This document shows, in pieces, positions 20,761-32,978 of a DNA stretch of 64,000 nt. The stretch lies in contig CM076270.1 of NCBI GenBank assembly GCA_038380795.1, forward strand, positions 18,864,001-18,928,000, given 5' to 3'. The notes under the pieces were generated by a model. It made no database searches. It was given only the letters and a program-made list of their open reading frames with translations, and was not told the DNA's origin. Position 1 is the stretch's first letter, and every line of letters starts with the position of its first letter. Position numbers and translations under genes: made by a program. The stretch comes from Pyrocephalus nanus. Lineage: Eukaryota; Chordata; Aves; Passeriformes; Tyrannidae.

Positions 20761-23700
20761 GCCCCGCCAACCCGGAGAGCACAAGGAGGCTGTTGCCTCT
20801 CCCTGCAAGTTGGTTCTTGCAGCTCTTATTTGCAGGAGGCAAGAGAGCAAAAGGTGTCAGGTCGCCCCTTCTCTCTACCTGCAAAGTACACCCTAACAGG
20901 CGACTCGAGGGCCGGGGCAGGGTGGCGGGGCGGGGGATGACACACCGGGCAGCTTTTCTGATCGTTTCCCTGGAGGGCTTCGTCGTATTTCACACGGTTC
21001 CTGGAGCGCCGACATTCCCCCACTCCTTCCCCTTTCCTGCCTTCAGGTAGAGCCTCCCCGAACTGCAGACAGGCCGTCTCAGCTGGCCAGAGCACAAAAT
21101 ATAATAACACTATAAGAAATCAGTAACACGGAGCTGCTCAGACGCGAGCACAGTGGAGCGCAGAGGACTCTGCACTGATTTTTAACGGAGCCTTCAGCCC
21201 TATCCCCGGGAATGGAGCAGCCTGGCCCCGTTTGACCCCCGAGCCTTTCCATCAGACAAGGCGGCCGCCGGCAGCCACAAGAGCCCGGCCGAGCTCCGCA
21301 GGGCCGGGACCACCTGCCCTCCCCGCTAGGTCCCGCTAGGCCCTCGGGGTGCGGCGCTGCCATGAGCCTGGTGCTGTGGGCATGGCTCCGCACGGACCCG
21401 ACCTCCCCTCCCGTACTCAAGCACAACTCGGGCTGCCCTGCCCAGAAGCGGCCCTGGGAGCAGCTGCACGCTCAGATCGGCGCCCGCAGCTCCGCCGGTC
21501 AGCAGCTCACGGCCCTCAGACTCGCTCCTGCCTTTCTTGAAAGTGAACACATTGTTCTCCGCCCCGCAGATTTTACGTGCTACACCAGTTTTGGTAACCA
21601 AGCATGAGCCCGGGGGGCTGGCAGCTCCCGAACGTGCATGCCCAGTGCAGCCGGGCCTCTTCCGTCGGGGTGCCCCAGGGCTTCGGTAGCTGATGCGCGG
21701 ATCTCTAGTTCGTGTGCCTGGCCACGGGTCCATGCTCCCCGACCCGGGAGAGGCTAACTGGGGGTGAAGGCAGACTAAGATGTAGAAACGTATTTTAACC
21801 GAAAAATAAACGAGCGTTTCGGGAAACTCTTATCTTTACATATATATATATTACACTTCTCAGTTAAAACACGTTTCTACTTCTTCTTCCATGCTCATAT
21901 AACGAATCCCTCATCTTCTGTCGGCGGAGGAACGCGTGGCCCATCACCCGGGCTCTATGATTTCGAACACAGAGAGGAGGCCCGTCTGTTTCCGCACCCA
22001 GCCGCGGAGCAGCGCACGCCGCCTCCAGGCACCTCCCCAAGGCACACAAACGAAACGGCGGAGGGACGAGGCCCGCACGAGAGACCCTCTCCAGGTTTCT
22101 CCTCCCCGGGCCGCCCCCGGCGACTCGCCCCGTGCAGGGCGGCGGAGCAGCCGGAGCCAGCTGTGCCCCGCCGCCGGGATGGGGCTGCCGCGCTCCCCAG
22201 GGCCGGGGTGAACTTCTTTCTGCCGGCCACCCATGCTGCTCCCGGCGCTCCCCCTCTCAGGCATTTCCGCGGCGAGGGCCGGTGCAGGTGTAACAGCGCT
22301 GCTGCCTGTGTCATCACCTCCGCCAAATGGCACATTCCTTCCTTCTCACTCCTAAGCCAGGCGCGTAGCTCCTTACCAGGGCTCGCTCGCTCGCAAAGGA
22401 CATTTGACAACCGAGGGGCTTGTTTGGGTTTTTTTGACGGCACGACCAAGGGGGATTTCGGATGAACACGAGGGCAGAAGCTCAGCCCAGCGCTGGGAGC
22501 GGCGATCGGGCCGAGCAGCGGCAAAGGTGAGCGCGCAGCCCAGTGTGAGGCTACTGGAACGTTTGACACCAGGACAGGCAGGCGCCTCCGGGCTCTCCCC
22601 TCTCCTAATTAAGCCCTTCATGGGACATGAAAGAAGCATCTGAAAGCGCAGGAGCACGCCCATGAAGCTGTACCCTACAGCTGCGGTTTAAGCGGACAGC
22701 TGAGGGCTTTTCGGCACACACAGAAATGTCACAGCCAGGAGGATGCGAGTAACAGGGGCAGGCAGCGAGCAGAGGAGCGCGGAGACCCCTTTCCGGGAGA
22801 AGGATCGGGGGGATCCTCCGGTAGCGGCGCGATCTGCCTGTGCGCCAGGGTGAGCCCGCGCCTCGCCGCTCTCGGGACAGGCAGGAGTCGAACACGCCGG
22901 ACAAAGAGAGCGCAGGAGGAGTCAGTGGAGCTGCTCCCGGCCCGGTCCTCCTGCCGCCCTAGGGGTAGGGGAAGCAGGAGGGAAGCTCGCATGGAGAGGG
23001 GCTCACGGCGCCGGTGCCCGTAACCCGGCCCGCTGCGGAGAGGCGGCGGGGAAAGGGCTCTCGCTTTCTTCACACGAGGGCAGAATAGCCCCATCCCCAG
23101 CCCGTTCCCAGCGCAGGGAAGCCGGGAAGGAGGCGGGCAGAGCGGGGCTCCGCTAAGAAGCTCCCCGAGAGGTGCTACAAATCGGGGCTGCGCCGGTACC
23201 GAGCCGCACCGGGTCCGCCTTCCCGAACAGAGCACGGATCCTCCACTGCGGCCCCGGGTCCCGTCTTGTGGCGGGGCAGCGGCTGAGCCCGTACCGCGGG
23301 TGCAGCCGCGGAGAGGAGCAGGACACGGCAAGCTCTGGGGGTCTCGTAGCGCCCCAGGGACACCGGGCAGGGCGCCGCCCCCACGGCTGGCCCCGGTAGC
23401 CCGGACGGCGCTCCCCACGAAAGCCGTGCCTTCAGCTGCAGCGCTGATAAGACTCGAGCAGCCCGAGAGGGCTTTTTTCTACTCACCCTGTGCAGGAAGC
23501 AGAGGCGATTTTACCTAGGTCGGTTTGTTTGAAAATGCGGCATTCTCCCTCTCCCAGAGTTTTTTTGGGTGGGGGTTTTTTTTTTGGTTTAGTTTTGGTT
23601 TGTTCTGGGTGGGTTTTTTTTTGGGAGAAAACATGTCTCCGGCGGGGAGCTCCGGGATGCCCCTGGCTCGGAGAGCCCCGCTCCCGTTCGGCCAGCACAG

Positions 23701-24110
23701 CCGCCGCCTGTAGGCACCGGGGCAGGGCTCCCACCTCCCTCACCAAGACTCGGACAGGGACAGGCGACACAGACCCATTGTCTGTCCTCCGGTTCCTGCT
23801 CCGCTCCGGGTGCCTCCCGGGGTCGGACACACGGCTGGTGCCGTCTGAGGACCCACCTCTCGAGCCCAGGCACACTGCGGACGAACCCACATTAACCCGC
23901 ACTCTTTGGGCTCGTGTAGCAGCGACACGGGTGTAAAAGCGGTCCCGGACGAGCCTCCTTCCGAGTCCCGTTTCCCTGAGGAGCGGGACCCGCGGCGGCG
24001 CGGGGCTCCGGGAGCCGCCAAGGACCTGGCGCTCTCGGTCCGCCCTCGGTCCCCGCAACACCTTTCCTTCATCGGCGCAGCCACCAAAGCATCCGGGACA
24101 GGGCAGTCAG
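20761..24110. other. GC- and CpG-rich upstream flank of FOXL2, no gene recognised
   Basis: This continues the CpG-rich domain on the 5' side of FOXL2. Long frames on both strands are Ala/Arg/Pro-rich and overlap in several frames, so none is called. In mammals a gene (FOXL2NB) starts head-to-head with FOXL2 on this side. I could not recognise a counterpart, although a good plus-strand splice donor (CAAAG/GTGAGC, GT at 22527-22528) exists. An AT-rich island with an inverted repeat lies at 21775-21960, and a T/G-rich low-complexity stretch at 23560-23625. Confidence 0.5.
21782..21880. repeat. 18-bp inverted repeat around a 63-bp centre
   Basis: The left arm, 21782-21799, reads GTAGAAACGTATTTTAAC. 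The right arm, 21863-21880, is its reverse complement with one mismatch. The centre contains a smaller GTTTC-GG-GAAAC hairpin and a (TA)n run. The whole unit is about 99 bp and AT-rich inside a GC-rich domain. No clear target-site duplication flanks it, so a small inverted-repeat transposon is possible but unproven. A structured regulatory element is the alternative. Confidence 0.75.
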
Positions 24111-24119
24111 CACGCTAAC

Positions 24120-24370
24120 GTTTCAAATACTCCCAGTTTCTTCCTTTTTTATTTTCCCAAGTACTACTAGTCTTTAGGATGGTGGACTATTTATCCCCAT
24201 AACAAACACAGGAATAGGAGGGTATATGTAAACGCGGCATGCGCGGGTCTGTCCCGCACCACGGCGCTCACGAGATTTAACGAAATGTACTGCGGGAAAT
24301 AAAATTATCTGGCCTCAATGAAAATTCATCAGACTTAATGTATTAAAAGGCTGAGACGGAGGCGTTTTCC
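24120..24370. promoter_or_regulatory. candidate regulatory block at the edge of the CpG domain
   Basis: AT-rich sequence begins abruptly after the CpG-rich flank. It carries a forkhead-like GTAAACG, a TTAATGTATTAAAA homeodomain-like stretch and a GCATGC palindrome in a short CpG patch. Composition and motif density resemble conserved non-coding elements near developmental genes. No conservation data are available. Confidence 0.25.
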
Positions 24371-25918
24371 TGAGTTACCTACCCGAGGAACCTCCGCGTT
24401 CCCGCGGGCGGAGCAGAACGGAGGTGCCCCGGGACCCGGCGCCTCCAGCCCCGGCAGCCCGGGCTGGGCCGGCAGCTGCCCCGCTTTCTCTCCAGAGCCC
24501 GCTTCGCTCTCTTTTTAAGTGACATCTGGAGGTGCTGTTAGCGGCACAGCATCGACTACCAGAAATATCCAGAAATAATAACCTTTGCAACCTCACCGCA
24601 GTCATTATGTGAGACAAAACTGCATGCGTGTCACTCCCTTCAGACCCTAAACCCTGTCTTAGAAAAGCTTGAATTTTTAGAACCTCACCTCTCACTTGGC
24701 CTGCAGATCACCTCACTCACCTAGGGACACCACAAACACACATACGATCCCACTTTCCCCTCTGTTTAGGGTTCCCAGCAGCACAGTCCCGAATATTTCA
24801 TAAATGCTCTTTAATTTCATTACTCAGTGTGTGACACCAGAACAAGGAAATATTCACCTGGAAAGTGTCTTCTTCTGCATGAATGAGTCTCATTGTCAAA
24901 ACCTTGAGCATATATAGGTACGTATATGTTTTGCAGTGGAGAATTTACTTCTCGTTTATACTGTAAAGCTAAAAATTCTGGTAGCTTCAGGCTTGTTTTT
25001 ACAAGTTCCCCGCTGTACAAGGATTTCTGTTTTTACAGGAAAAACTAAGCAGTCCATCGACCATGATGGCTGTACATCCATAATGTGAGCTTCATGAGGA
25101 ACAGAGCAACTTTATTATAATCTGGACTGAAATCACATTGAATAAAAGCCCATCTAACAGAGCCTGAGGGGAAAAGTCACAAACAGGCTCAATTCTATAC
25201 CTAATCCTACGGGAATTTTAGAGGGAAAGGTTTTAGGATCAGGAGAACAGATTTCCCCCTTCAGCTGACACTATGAAGATAGTTTTCACGGTCCCATTAA
25301 TTTTGAGCCTGTTCCTGGTGCCTCAATATCAAAGAAAACTATCTCACCAGAAAAGGCAGCCCCAGACTTTTTTCCTCTGATATTCCTGCTTTCCATCGCT
25401 TCTCTACTCAGCTTCTTTTCTCCAGCCTGAGTCATAGTCTTCACTACGGTATATTTGTTTATGCTTAGAGGACAGGCCTACAGGAAAACAAGCTACATAT
25501 TTCACTCCACCATTTGGTAGTTCCTTTCTTTCATCTGAAAACACAGCCTGATCCAGGGAAGGCTCTTGAATTCACACAACCGGTTACATGATGAAATGCA
25601 AACAGTTTCTTGTGGTATTAAATGGCAGCCCGCAGCAGAGTTCAGGTTGGCTGTTATGGATTCACTAGTTACAGCTCTGCAGGATAATCCTGTGTTACTG
25701 CCATCCTGCAGTTCGTGGCCTACAGCAATGCTGCCGAATGCTGCAAATAAAAACAAACAAGGAAGCCTCTGCCTTTTACACAGAGCAGAAATTATGTCTT
25801 TTTTTTTTTTTTTTAGGAAGCTCGAAGCAAAGATCGTTTGTATCAGAGTCTCACAACCTCCAAAGCAAGCTGCTCTTTCTAGCACTTCAAAATTGATGCT
25901 TATTTTTATACAAAGCAT

Positions 25919-25930
25919 GGGGGGGGGGGG
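25919..25930. repeat. G12 homopolymer
   Basis: Twelve consecutive G bases, followed by a single C. Confidence 0.95.
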
Positions 25931-28234
25931 CGTAGAAGAGAAACAAAAAACCCCAAACCACACAAGTCCACTCATGTCCAGCTCACCCTGAAGTTGCAAA
26001 TTAATAGCATTGTACAACAAAATTAGAGCCAAAGCAGACTTCTCCCATTGTTGCTGCAGAGATACACTGCTTAACAGATCATTTTTAGGTAATAAAAATT
26101 CTGCATACTTGTTTAGACAGTTTGAAAAATTGCACAGTTCAAGATCCAAGCAGGGAAAAAATCACACAAATTTCAGATTTTTTTGAAAAAAAAAAAAAAA
26201 AGAGGCTTTAAAAAAAATTCTTTCAACTAACCTAGGGACATCAATGAAAATTTGTTTTCTATTATTTCTTTGAGAACGTGGGTCCCAAACTACAGCCTTG
26301 ATTCTCTCCAAACTCATATAATCTACCCAAGTCTGTTTTCATAAAGAGTCTGTTCCTGCTTTAAGGAAACAATATTTGAAAAGGTTATTCAGGTTACGAG
26401 TTGAGACTCCTAAATTTAGGTGACATAGATCCAACAACACAGTATAACAACACAGCTGGATTGTCACTGACTGGGAGAAGAGCAATTCTTCACCTGATAC
26501 AACTTTGTTGACAAAAGCCCCTTCTAGAGAAACAGTCACACTGGCCAAAGCTGTTTTAATCAGGAGAGCCTGTACAACTGGCTTGGGGCTGAAGTGAGCC
26601 CTGGCAGTTGAGTGTTCCCTAGCTGTGTCCACACTGGAAGTGCTTTCCTGCGGGGGTTTTTGGGGACACTCAGGCTCAGCCTGGTGTCGAAGGCTCCCAC
26701 TCCCAGAACAGACCTGTCCAGCGGGGGACACGCTTGCACATGTCTGCAGCTGCACTGGTTTTAGTTTGAGTGAGGAGCTCGTGGTGACTCATTCAGACCA
26801 CTGAATTTGGGCAGCACTTCTGTGTACTGTGAGTTCGAGTTTAGTCTTTAGCAGCTCCTGGCGAATTTGCCTGAGGCGTGTTCAGTGCTCTCTGTCCACT
26901 TTCTGCAGCTCCTGCAGGGAGGTGCTGCCCTGGGAGCGAAGCCACACACACATAGCAACATGCTGTGAAATCCACACATACACCCAGACTTTGACATCTA
27001 CATTATGGCCATGTAAGTCATGCTCCTTTCCCATTTCTGAGCAACTAGAAGCAGTTGGACTTGCCTAAAGCTAAGTAGTCACGTCTCAAGGTCTTCCAGA
27101 ACTTGCAGAAAGGGTTACATTCGCCAGGAACTACATTAGCCAGGGGTGCTTTTGTTTCAAAATAGGCTGTCCACATCTGGAATTGATGTATATATCACCT
27201 ATCTAAACAATTTGTAAATAACTACATACGCACAAGCTTCTCCCCCCTCTGCTTATTGAACAGAAGCCCTGGCTGAAACACCCAGAGAACACTTTGCCAG
27301 ATCCAGAGGGCAGAGCTGAGTTGAGGGAGGACTACCACGCCCTTACAAACAGCATCTACTTTCCCTTAAAAGCCTGGCTTGTTCAGGAGCAGCACATGGC
27401 ATCACCATAATACCTGCAGCCTGCAGGAACTGGACTGTAAAGCCATCCCTGCTTTCTAAGCTGCCCAGTTGGAGCTGGGACACTCCTGACTGTAGCTGTG
27501 CCTCTACCGAATACACGCTGCACTTTAAAACAATTAGAAGCACAAGTTTGTTTCTTTTTAAATGGAACTATTGTGTTTCTACAAAGATTATAAGATTGCA
27601 AATTATATAACTAGATTTGATCTGAGGAAAAGAATCTGTTTTGTTGGATCAAACCTCAAGCCATGTCTAGAGAATCAGGTTAAAAGTGATGTGATGGAAG
27701 TAATTTTCTTCCTTCTGGAAGAAAAGAGCTAAGCTTTAGCCAAAGTCAACTTCAGATTACATACAGTCTCCCCCCAAAATCTGAATGCATAACTTGAAAG
27801 CACACACTCACTGGAGATACAGGTTGTGGTGCCAGTGGTGGATCTGATCTTCAGACACCCCTTCAGTCCTTGCACTGTCCCAACCAAACAGTGGGCTTGG
27901 AATGCAAACCCAAAATGTCAAATTTCCCTTCATGGCAAGGACAGAAATTTTGAAGAAGCTGAATATTTCAGTTTAAGCTTGGCCACCTAAATCCTGCAAG
28001 TTGATTTCTGTGTGTACAATCACCCCGAGGCCTTTCAGTTTATCTCAGTCTTGGTCCAACTTTCTGAGTATACAAACCTGAACTGGAAATCTACCAAAGA
28101 TGGAAACTTGTATGATATTTCCAGCTTGCCCTACTTTTTACCTGGCCAGAAACAGCATATCAGAGTTGCTCACAGCCTTCCAGCATTTCTCCTCTTGGTC
28201 ACAATAGAGCAAGGAAATGCAGACTAGACCAAAG

Positions 28235-28260
28235 CAAACAAATAAACAAACAAACAAACA
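28235..28260. repeat. (CAAA)n microsatellite
   Basis: Repeated CAAA units with one AATA interruption. Confidence 0.9.
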
Positions 28261-31200
28261 TTTAACCAACTTTCTTAGACTCTCAGAAGGGGCTTGGTTC
28301 AAATCCAATTGAAATGTAGATGAAAGTTCAGCCTGCTCATTTTATTACAATTTGTTTACTTATGTATAATTTAATTTCAACTTGTCCTCCTTTTTTTTTG
28401 GGTCCAATTTGTAGCTATCCTTTACAACAAATAAAAGAGAGACCCACTGTAAGAACAGCAATCAGGAGAAGTTAAGCCCCAAGGGCGAGTCCAACCTGGG
28501 CTAGGCACAAATAATTCCACCCTGTGACCCAAGGGCTCGAGCCAAAAGTTGTTCCAGGGCCAGGCAGCACAGCCTGGTCTGAAGCACCAGCTCTGGGGGG
28601 GTCAGGCCACACTGACACCTTCCTCACGGGGTGGCACAGCCCACAGCCCTGGTGCTGCCTGGAGAGGGGAAGGGGGAAAGGACCCCCCAGGTTTCAAAGA
28701 TTCAGCCCATCTCCCAGAACCCTTTGCCAGAGCAGCTCCTGCAGAACTCTGGCCGAAGGCATGAGTGGGAGAGGGGATAAGTGCCCTCAGGGCATCGTAA
28801 TAACAATTGCCATGATGCCCACAGGTTCAGAATAGAAACATCACTTATGTGATTTAACAACAAAATGTAATTATTTGCAAAATAATTCTCTCTCTCTCAC
28901 TTCTTCCTTGCTCCGTTATTATCTGCATTCATCCTCCTGGTTCCATAGGTGTCTCATACTAAGCATAAAATAACATCATTTGCACACAAAGGCTGCCACA
29001 TGATTATTGTATCAAGCCAGTTCTGTTCTATGCCTGCATGCATTACCTGCTGCAATGCCCACTGCATATGGGAGCATGTATTGCACTGAATGTGTGCTAA
29101 AATCTCGAATAACAGTTCAAAAAATAAAATTTATTATCTTCCTCTGTTTCAGTTTTAATGGGCAGGGCACAAGGGTTGGATTTCTTTAAATCTTGACTGA
29201 AGTCAATAGCAGAGGAAATTAAGGGGTTTGGCTTCTTTTTCAGAAGATTTTTGCCCTGAGTGATGTGTTAGCTTTTAGTGCTTTGTGTGTCCCTGGGTCC
29301 TTACAGAGGGAGCTCTGAGGATGTGCAGTGCATGTCAAGGACCAAATGCAGCTTACAATCCAGTGAGGAGAATTTGGCTCAGCTTCACCTGATAAGTTAA
29401 TTAAGCAACAATTGCAGCTCTCCTTAAAGCACGAGCCTCTACCAGTTGATGTTATGACTGGAATATCATCCAGCGTTTAAGCATCATGTCACCTTTTGGG
29501 CAATTCAAGTATTTTACAACCAGCACCTGGATGGCATAAAGCAAAGTTTTACTTGCTACTGGACCCTCCACTAGTCATTTAATGTCCCATTTTTGTACAT
29601 TAGGAGATGCACAATATCTTTGAACGCCTCTGGGAACTCACGTGCCTAAATGCTGATTGTGCTTGCTGATGTCAGACACCTCAGTTTGAAAGTGGGGTAG
29701 GTGACCATAAGAGGCATTAAAAACAATGAAGGAAGGGCACTTCAGCACAGACTTTCAAGGAAAACGTTGCCTCATGGAAACAAGAAAAAAAAAAAAAAAC
29801 ACAAAAAAAAAACCAAAGAAGGAAAGGTAGCAGTCACTCAGTGCTACAAGCCCTTGAGAAATGTTCCTGAGTACCACCCCAGGAGCAGGCTCTCTGCTGC
29901 CTGTAAATTTGATTTAAGAGCTGTATCCCTTTTCCCTGCTTGTGGGATGAATGCAAAGTGATAGAAACGCAAGGGCTTTTCAACAGCTTTCAGCATAATG
30001 CTAAGCTACATTTTGGTTCTTTTGAAGCTGAAAAGGAATTTCCCTCTTGATCTCGAGGGGAGCAGGATTTCCCCTGCTGGTTAAGACTCCTCATAATGAA
30101 AAGGTACTTTTCTGTTTCAGTTCTTGCTGTTGGTGAGGTGTTAATCCAGCACTGTCACAGCCTTGCAGACATTTTGCACATTTGCTGGGAATTAACAAAA
30201 GGAGAAACTATGGTTTATGACACATTTGAAGCCTAGTTTTTCTAGTAAACTATACATCTACAAAACAAGTTTTTACACCCAACTTTGGGATAGAAAAAGA
30301 AAGAAATCCTTTTTTGCTCAAATGTCTATGCCTAGAGTCTTGCCTGCCCCACAGACTTAGTACCTTAAGGTTACCCACATGGAAGGATTAATGTGGGGGA
30401 CAACCCCATAACTCATTGATTCACAGAGCTGGTGTAAATCTGTATTTTGAGAAACCATTTGATAGGAGGCTCTCACCTTTCCAGAGAGACAGATTTTCAG
30501 TCTTGAAAATCTTCAGGGAAGAGATTCTTTCCTGAAACCAGCATAACCCTTGGTTTTGGAAAAAAAAAAAAAAGAAAAAAAAAAAGAAAGAAAAAGGTGT
30601 TGTTTTATAAACAATTATTTTCAGCTGAACAACGTATCAAAAAGAAATCCCAACCTGGCTTCAGTTTTTCATTAGAAATACTGTCAATTTTTGACAAAAA
30701 GCAAAACTGCCTAACTATTCCTTTGGGCAAAGGTCAGAATCTTGTTTAAAACAGTTTTGAGAAAATATTTCTGATTAGTATTGCCCTGGCTCTCTGAAAT
30801 ATCCAGTAGAAATGTAACCAGGGCAGGAGCTCGGGCTGGGTTTAAGTGAGGCACAGGGCACGTGTGGCTCTACCTTCAGCTCACAGGCAGTGAGATGATT
30901 GTCCCACGCTGCCAGGGAACACTTCCTCTGCCTCCCACCCCAACCAGAAATCACTCACCACTCAAAATGTTTCAGGGAAGCTTTAGACCAGCAGGAAGTT
31001 TTGCTGCTGGTTGGTCTAGTATTTTAAAAGTGATGCTCTTATTAAAATACCTATAGTTGTTTGTGGGTGGGGTGGAGGCTGCTCCCATTTTGCAGAACGG
31101 TTGTAAATGATACACTGTTTATTATGCTGGTGCTGGGGTTATTCAGCTGCCCCGTTTCCTCTCAAGTTCGGTTTCTGAAAACTGGCAGAAAAGCTACTCA

Positions 31201-31979
31201 TCTGGATGGTGTGCCCACTCCATAACCACCACCCTGACTAGACGAAAAATAAAGGAAAAAGTGAGCTAACGTAGCCTTTTCTAAATAGTGATAACTTCAG
31301 TCAATCGATAAAACTGCTGCTTGTATGACTAAAATTAGCTTACTTTGTGCCTTTCTTCCATGAAATAAGTATAAGATCCTTAAGGGCAGGATGACTTGCT
31401 CCCTCTTATCTCCTTGTATCAATAATAAATTACCAGATTCTCCCTCTCTCCTTCCCCCTTTTCTTAAATTCAATGCCTCAAGCCCCGTCCTGCCTGGGCT
31501 GCAAGGCTTATTTGGGTTCTTTGGTGGCTGTATTAGCCAAACACACAGCAGATGTCAGTGCGTTACAAAACTTGGTTGGAGAATAAGAAAAGAAGTTACA
31601 AACGAGAAAGTTAAACTGGAAAACAAAAGTGCAGGGAACTGCAGAGCTCTGCAGCTATGGAGGAGGTGACCCCTCTGTGTTTGACACCATCTCGTTAACC
31701 ACTAACACCGGCAGCATTACTGCAATTTTCCAGCTTCTCCTATTGAATCCTTCTAAAGCTTTTAAATCTCTCACCCATCCAGGGTTTTTTTTTGGGAACT
31801 GCAGATCGTGCTTCCCAGCTGGTATCGGAAAGAGTATTTGCCTGGGTATTTGTTCCCCTTTTGCACAATTCAGGCCGTAAAAGTGCAGTAAAGAGCAGAG
31901 CAAACTGAAAGCATCGCTGCTGCTCTCTCCTCCTGTAACCAGAGATCCTCTCCCTGCTTTAGCAAAGCCAGCCTAAGCA

Positions 31980-32400
31980 AAATATTTCCCTGGCCCGGGT
32001 GTCACGGCTGAAACAGAGGTGGGTCATGGAGAGTCAAGCTACGCATACCCTAAACCAGACCTCGGTCCCGCTCCCGCTCCTCCCGATTTCGTTGAAGCCG
32101 CAGCAATCCAGGAACAAAAGAGAGATCCAATTAAAGGCCTCCCTTGTTTTCCCCAGAACAGAGAGCGCCCTGGAAAAATAAACAGCTGCTCTCCTGCTCC
32201 GGGAGCAGCGCAGATAAAGGCGGGTGAGTGTGTAGGGACCCTTGGGCGATAAGGCCCGTTGTCAGGAAGCCGAGGACACACCTCAGTGCGGGGGCTTCCT
32301 CACTTTGTACACCCGGTTTCCCCGCACGACACACATCATTGTCCGGCCGGGGAAAGCCTCGGCTCCGGCGAGCAGCTCACATCCAACTGCCTCGCAGGAA
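31980..32400. promoter_or_regulatory. GC-rich patch 12 kb upstream of FOXL2, possible distal promoter
   Basis: This short CpG-containing patch stands out from AT-rich surroundings. It includes a strong plus-strand splice-donor match (CGG/GTGAGT, GT at 32224-32225). It could be the first exon of an unannotated non-coding transcript or an active enhancer. No reading frame supports a protein. Confidence 0.25.
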
Positions 32401-32421
32401 ACCGCCGAGGGTTTTTTGGTG

Positions 32422-32441
32422 TTTTTTTTTTTTTTTTTTTT
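32422..32441. repeat. T20 homopolymer
   Basis: Twenty T bases, flanked on both sides by GGTGTTT-like sequence. Confidence 0.9.
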
Positions 32442-32519
32442 GGTGTTTGTTCTTGGAGAAGTAAAGCAGAATGTTTATCTTTCTTATCTCAGAAAGGAAA
32501 CCTATGGGAAATGCTCTGC

Positions 32520-32800
32520 CATATTCTCCACTGTTCTCCTGTCATATAATTATAATGCATTACGCGAAGTAAAATCTTTTGGAAAGTCAGTAGGGCTAAT
32601 GAGAAGATAATCCCTTATTAGAAGGCTCTTTTCTTTCCAAATTCTACAAGTCTCATCTGAGTTGCCATTTGTATAAAAACAAAAGATGAGCTAAACGTTT
32701 ATGTCAGGAAAACACAACGCACCCGGAGTGTCTCGTGGCATTAGGAGCATAATTGTTACATAAGACAAATCTCTTTTCCCCAAATAGCAAACCTTGGCCA
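32520..32800. promoter_or_regulatory. candidate conserved non-coding block
   Basis: AT-rich sequence with homeodomain-like motifs (TATAATTATAATGCATTA, GCTAATGAG, GATAATCCC, the last a bicoid/PITX-type core TAATCC). It follows the GC-rich patch at 31980-32400. The call rests on composition and motifs only. Confidence 0.22.
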
Positions 32801-32937
32801 GATTCTTTCAGACTTCAAAGAAAGAACACAGTAGGGCCTTTCCCCTGCCAAATGGATAAGTGGAATAAAAAATTGTGATTTTTCCATTAAATACTTGGTA
32901 TAAATTCGAGAGTTTTTTGTTTGTTGTTGGGTGTTGT

Positions 32938-32938
<1 letters not shown>

Positions 32939-32974
<36 letters not shown>
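32939..32974. repeat. T36 homopolymer
   Basis: Thirty-six consecutive T bases, the longest homopolymer in the window. Its reverse complement is not preceded by AATAAA, so it is not clearly a retroposed tail. Confidence 0.95.

Positions 32975-32978
<4 letters not shown>

Noticed and set aside
20117..21050. 259- and 281-codon plus-strand frames across the FOXL2 promoter
   Set aside because: They are Ala/Arg/Pro-rich, overlap each other in different frames and arise where stop codons are rare because of GC content. I could not identify them as the mammalian FOXL2 neighbour gene.
25502..26149. 215-codon minus-strand frame
   Set aside because: Contains Lys and Pro runs from homopolymers, no domain or family resemblance, and no promoter or splice context.
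28296..28306. GGTTCAAATCC, a tRNA B-box-like sequence
   Set aside because: No A box at the right distance and the flanks do not fold into a cloverleaf.
32939..32974. T36 as the poly(A) tail of a minus-strand retroposed RNA
   Set aside because: No AATAAA or ATTAAA at a suitable distance on the minus strand; a simple homopolymer expansion is enough.
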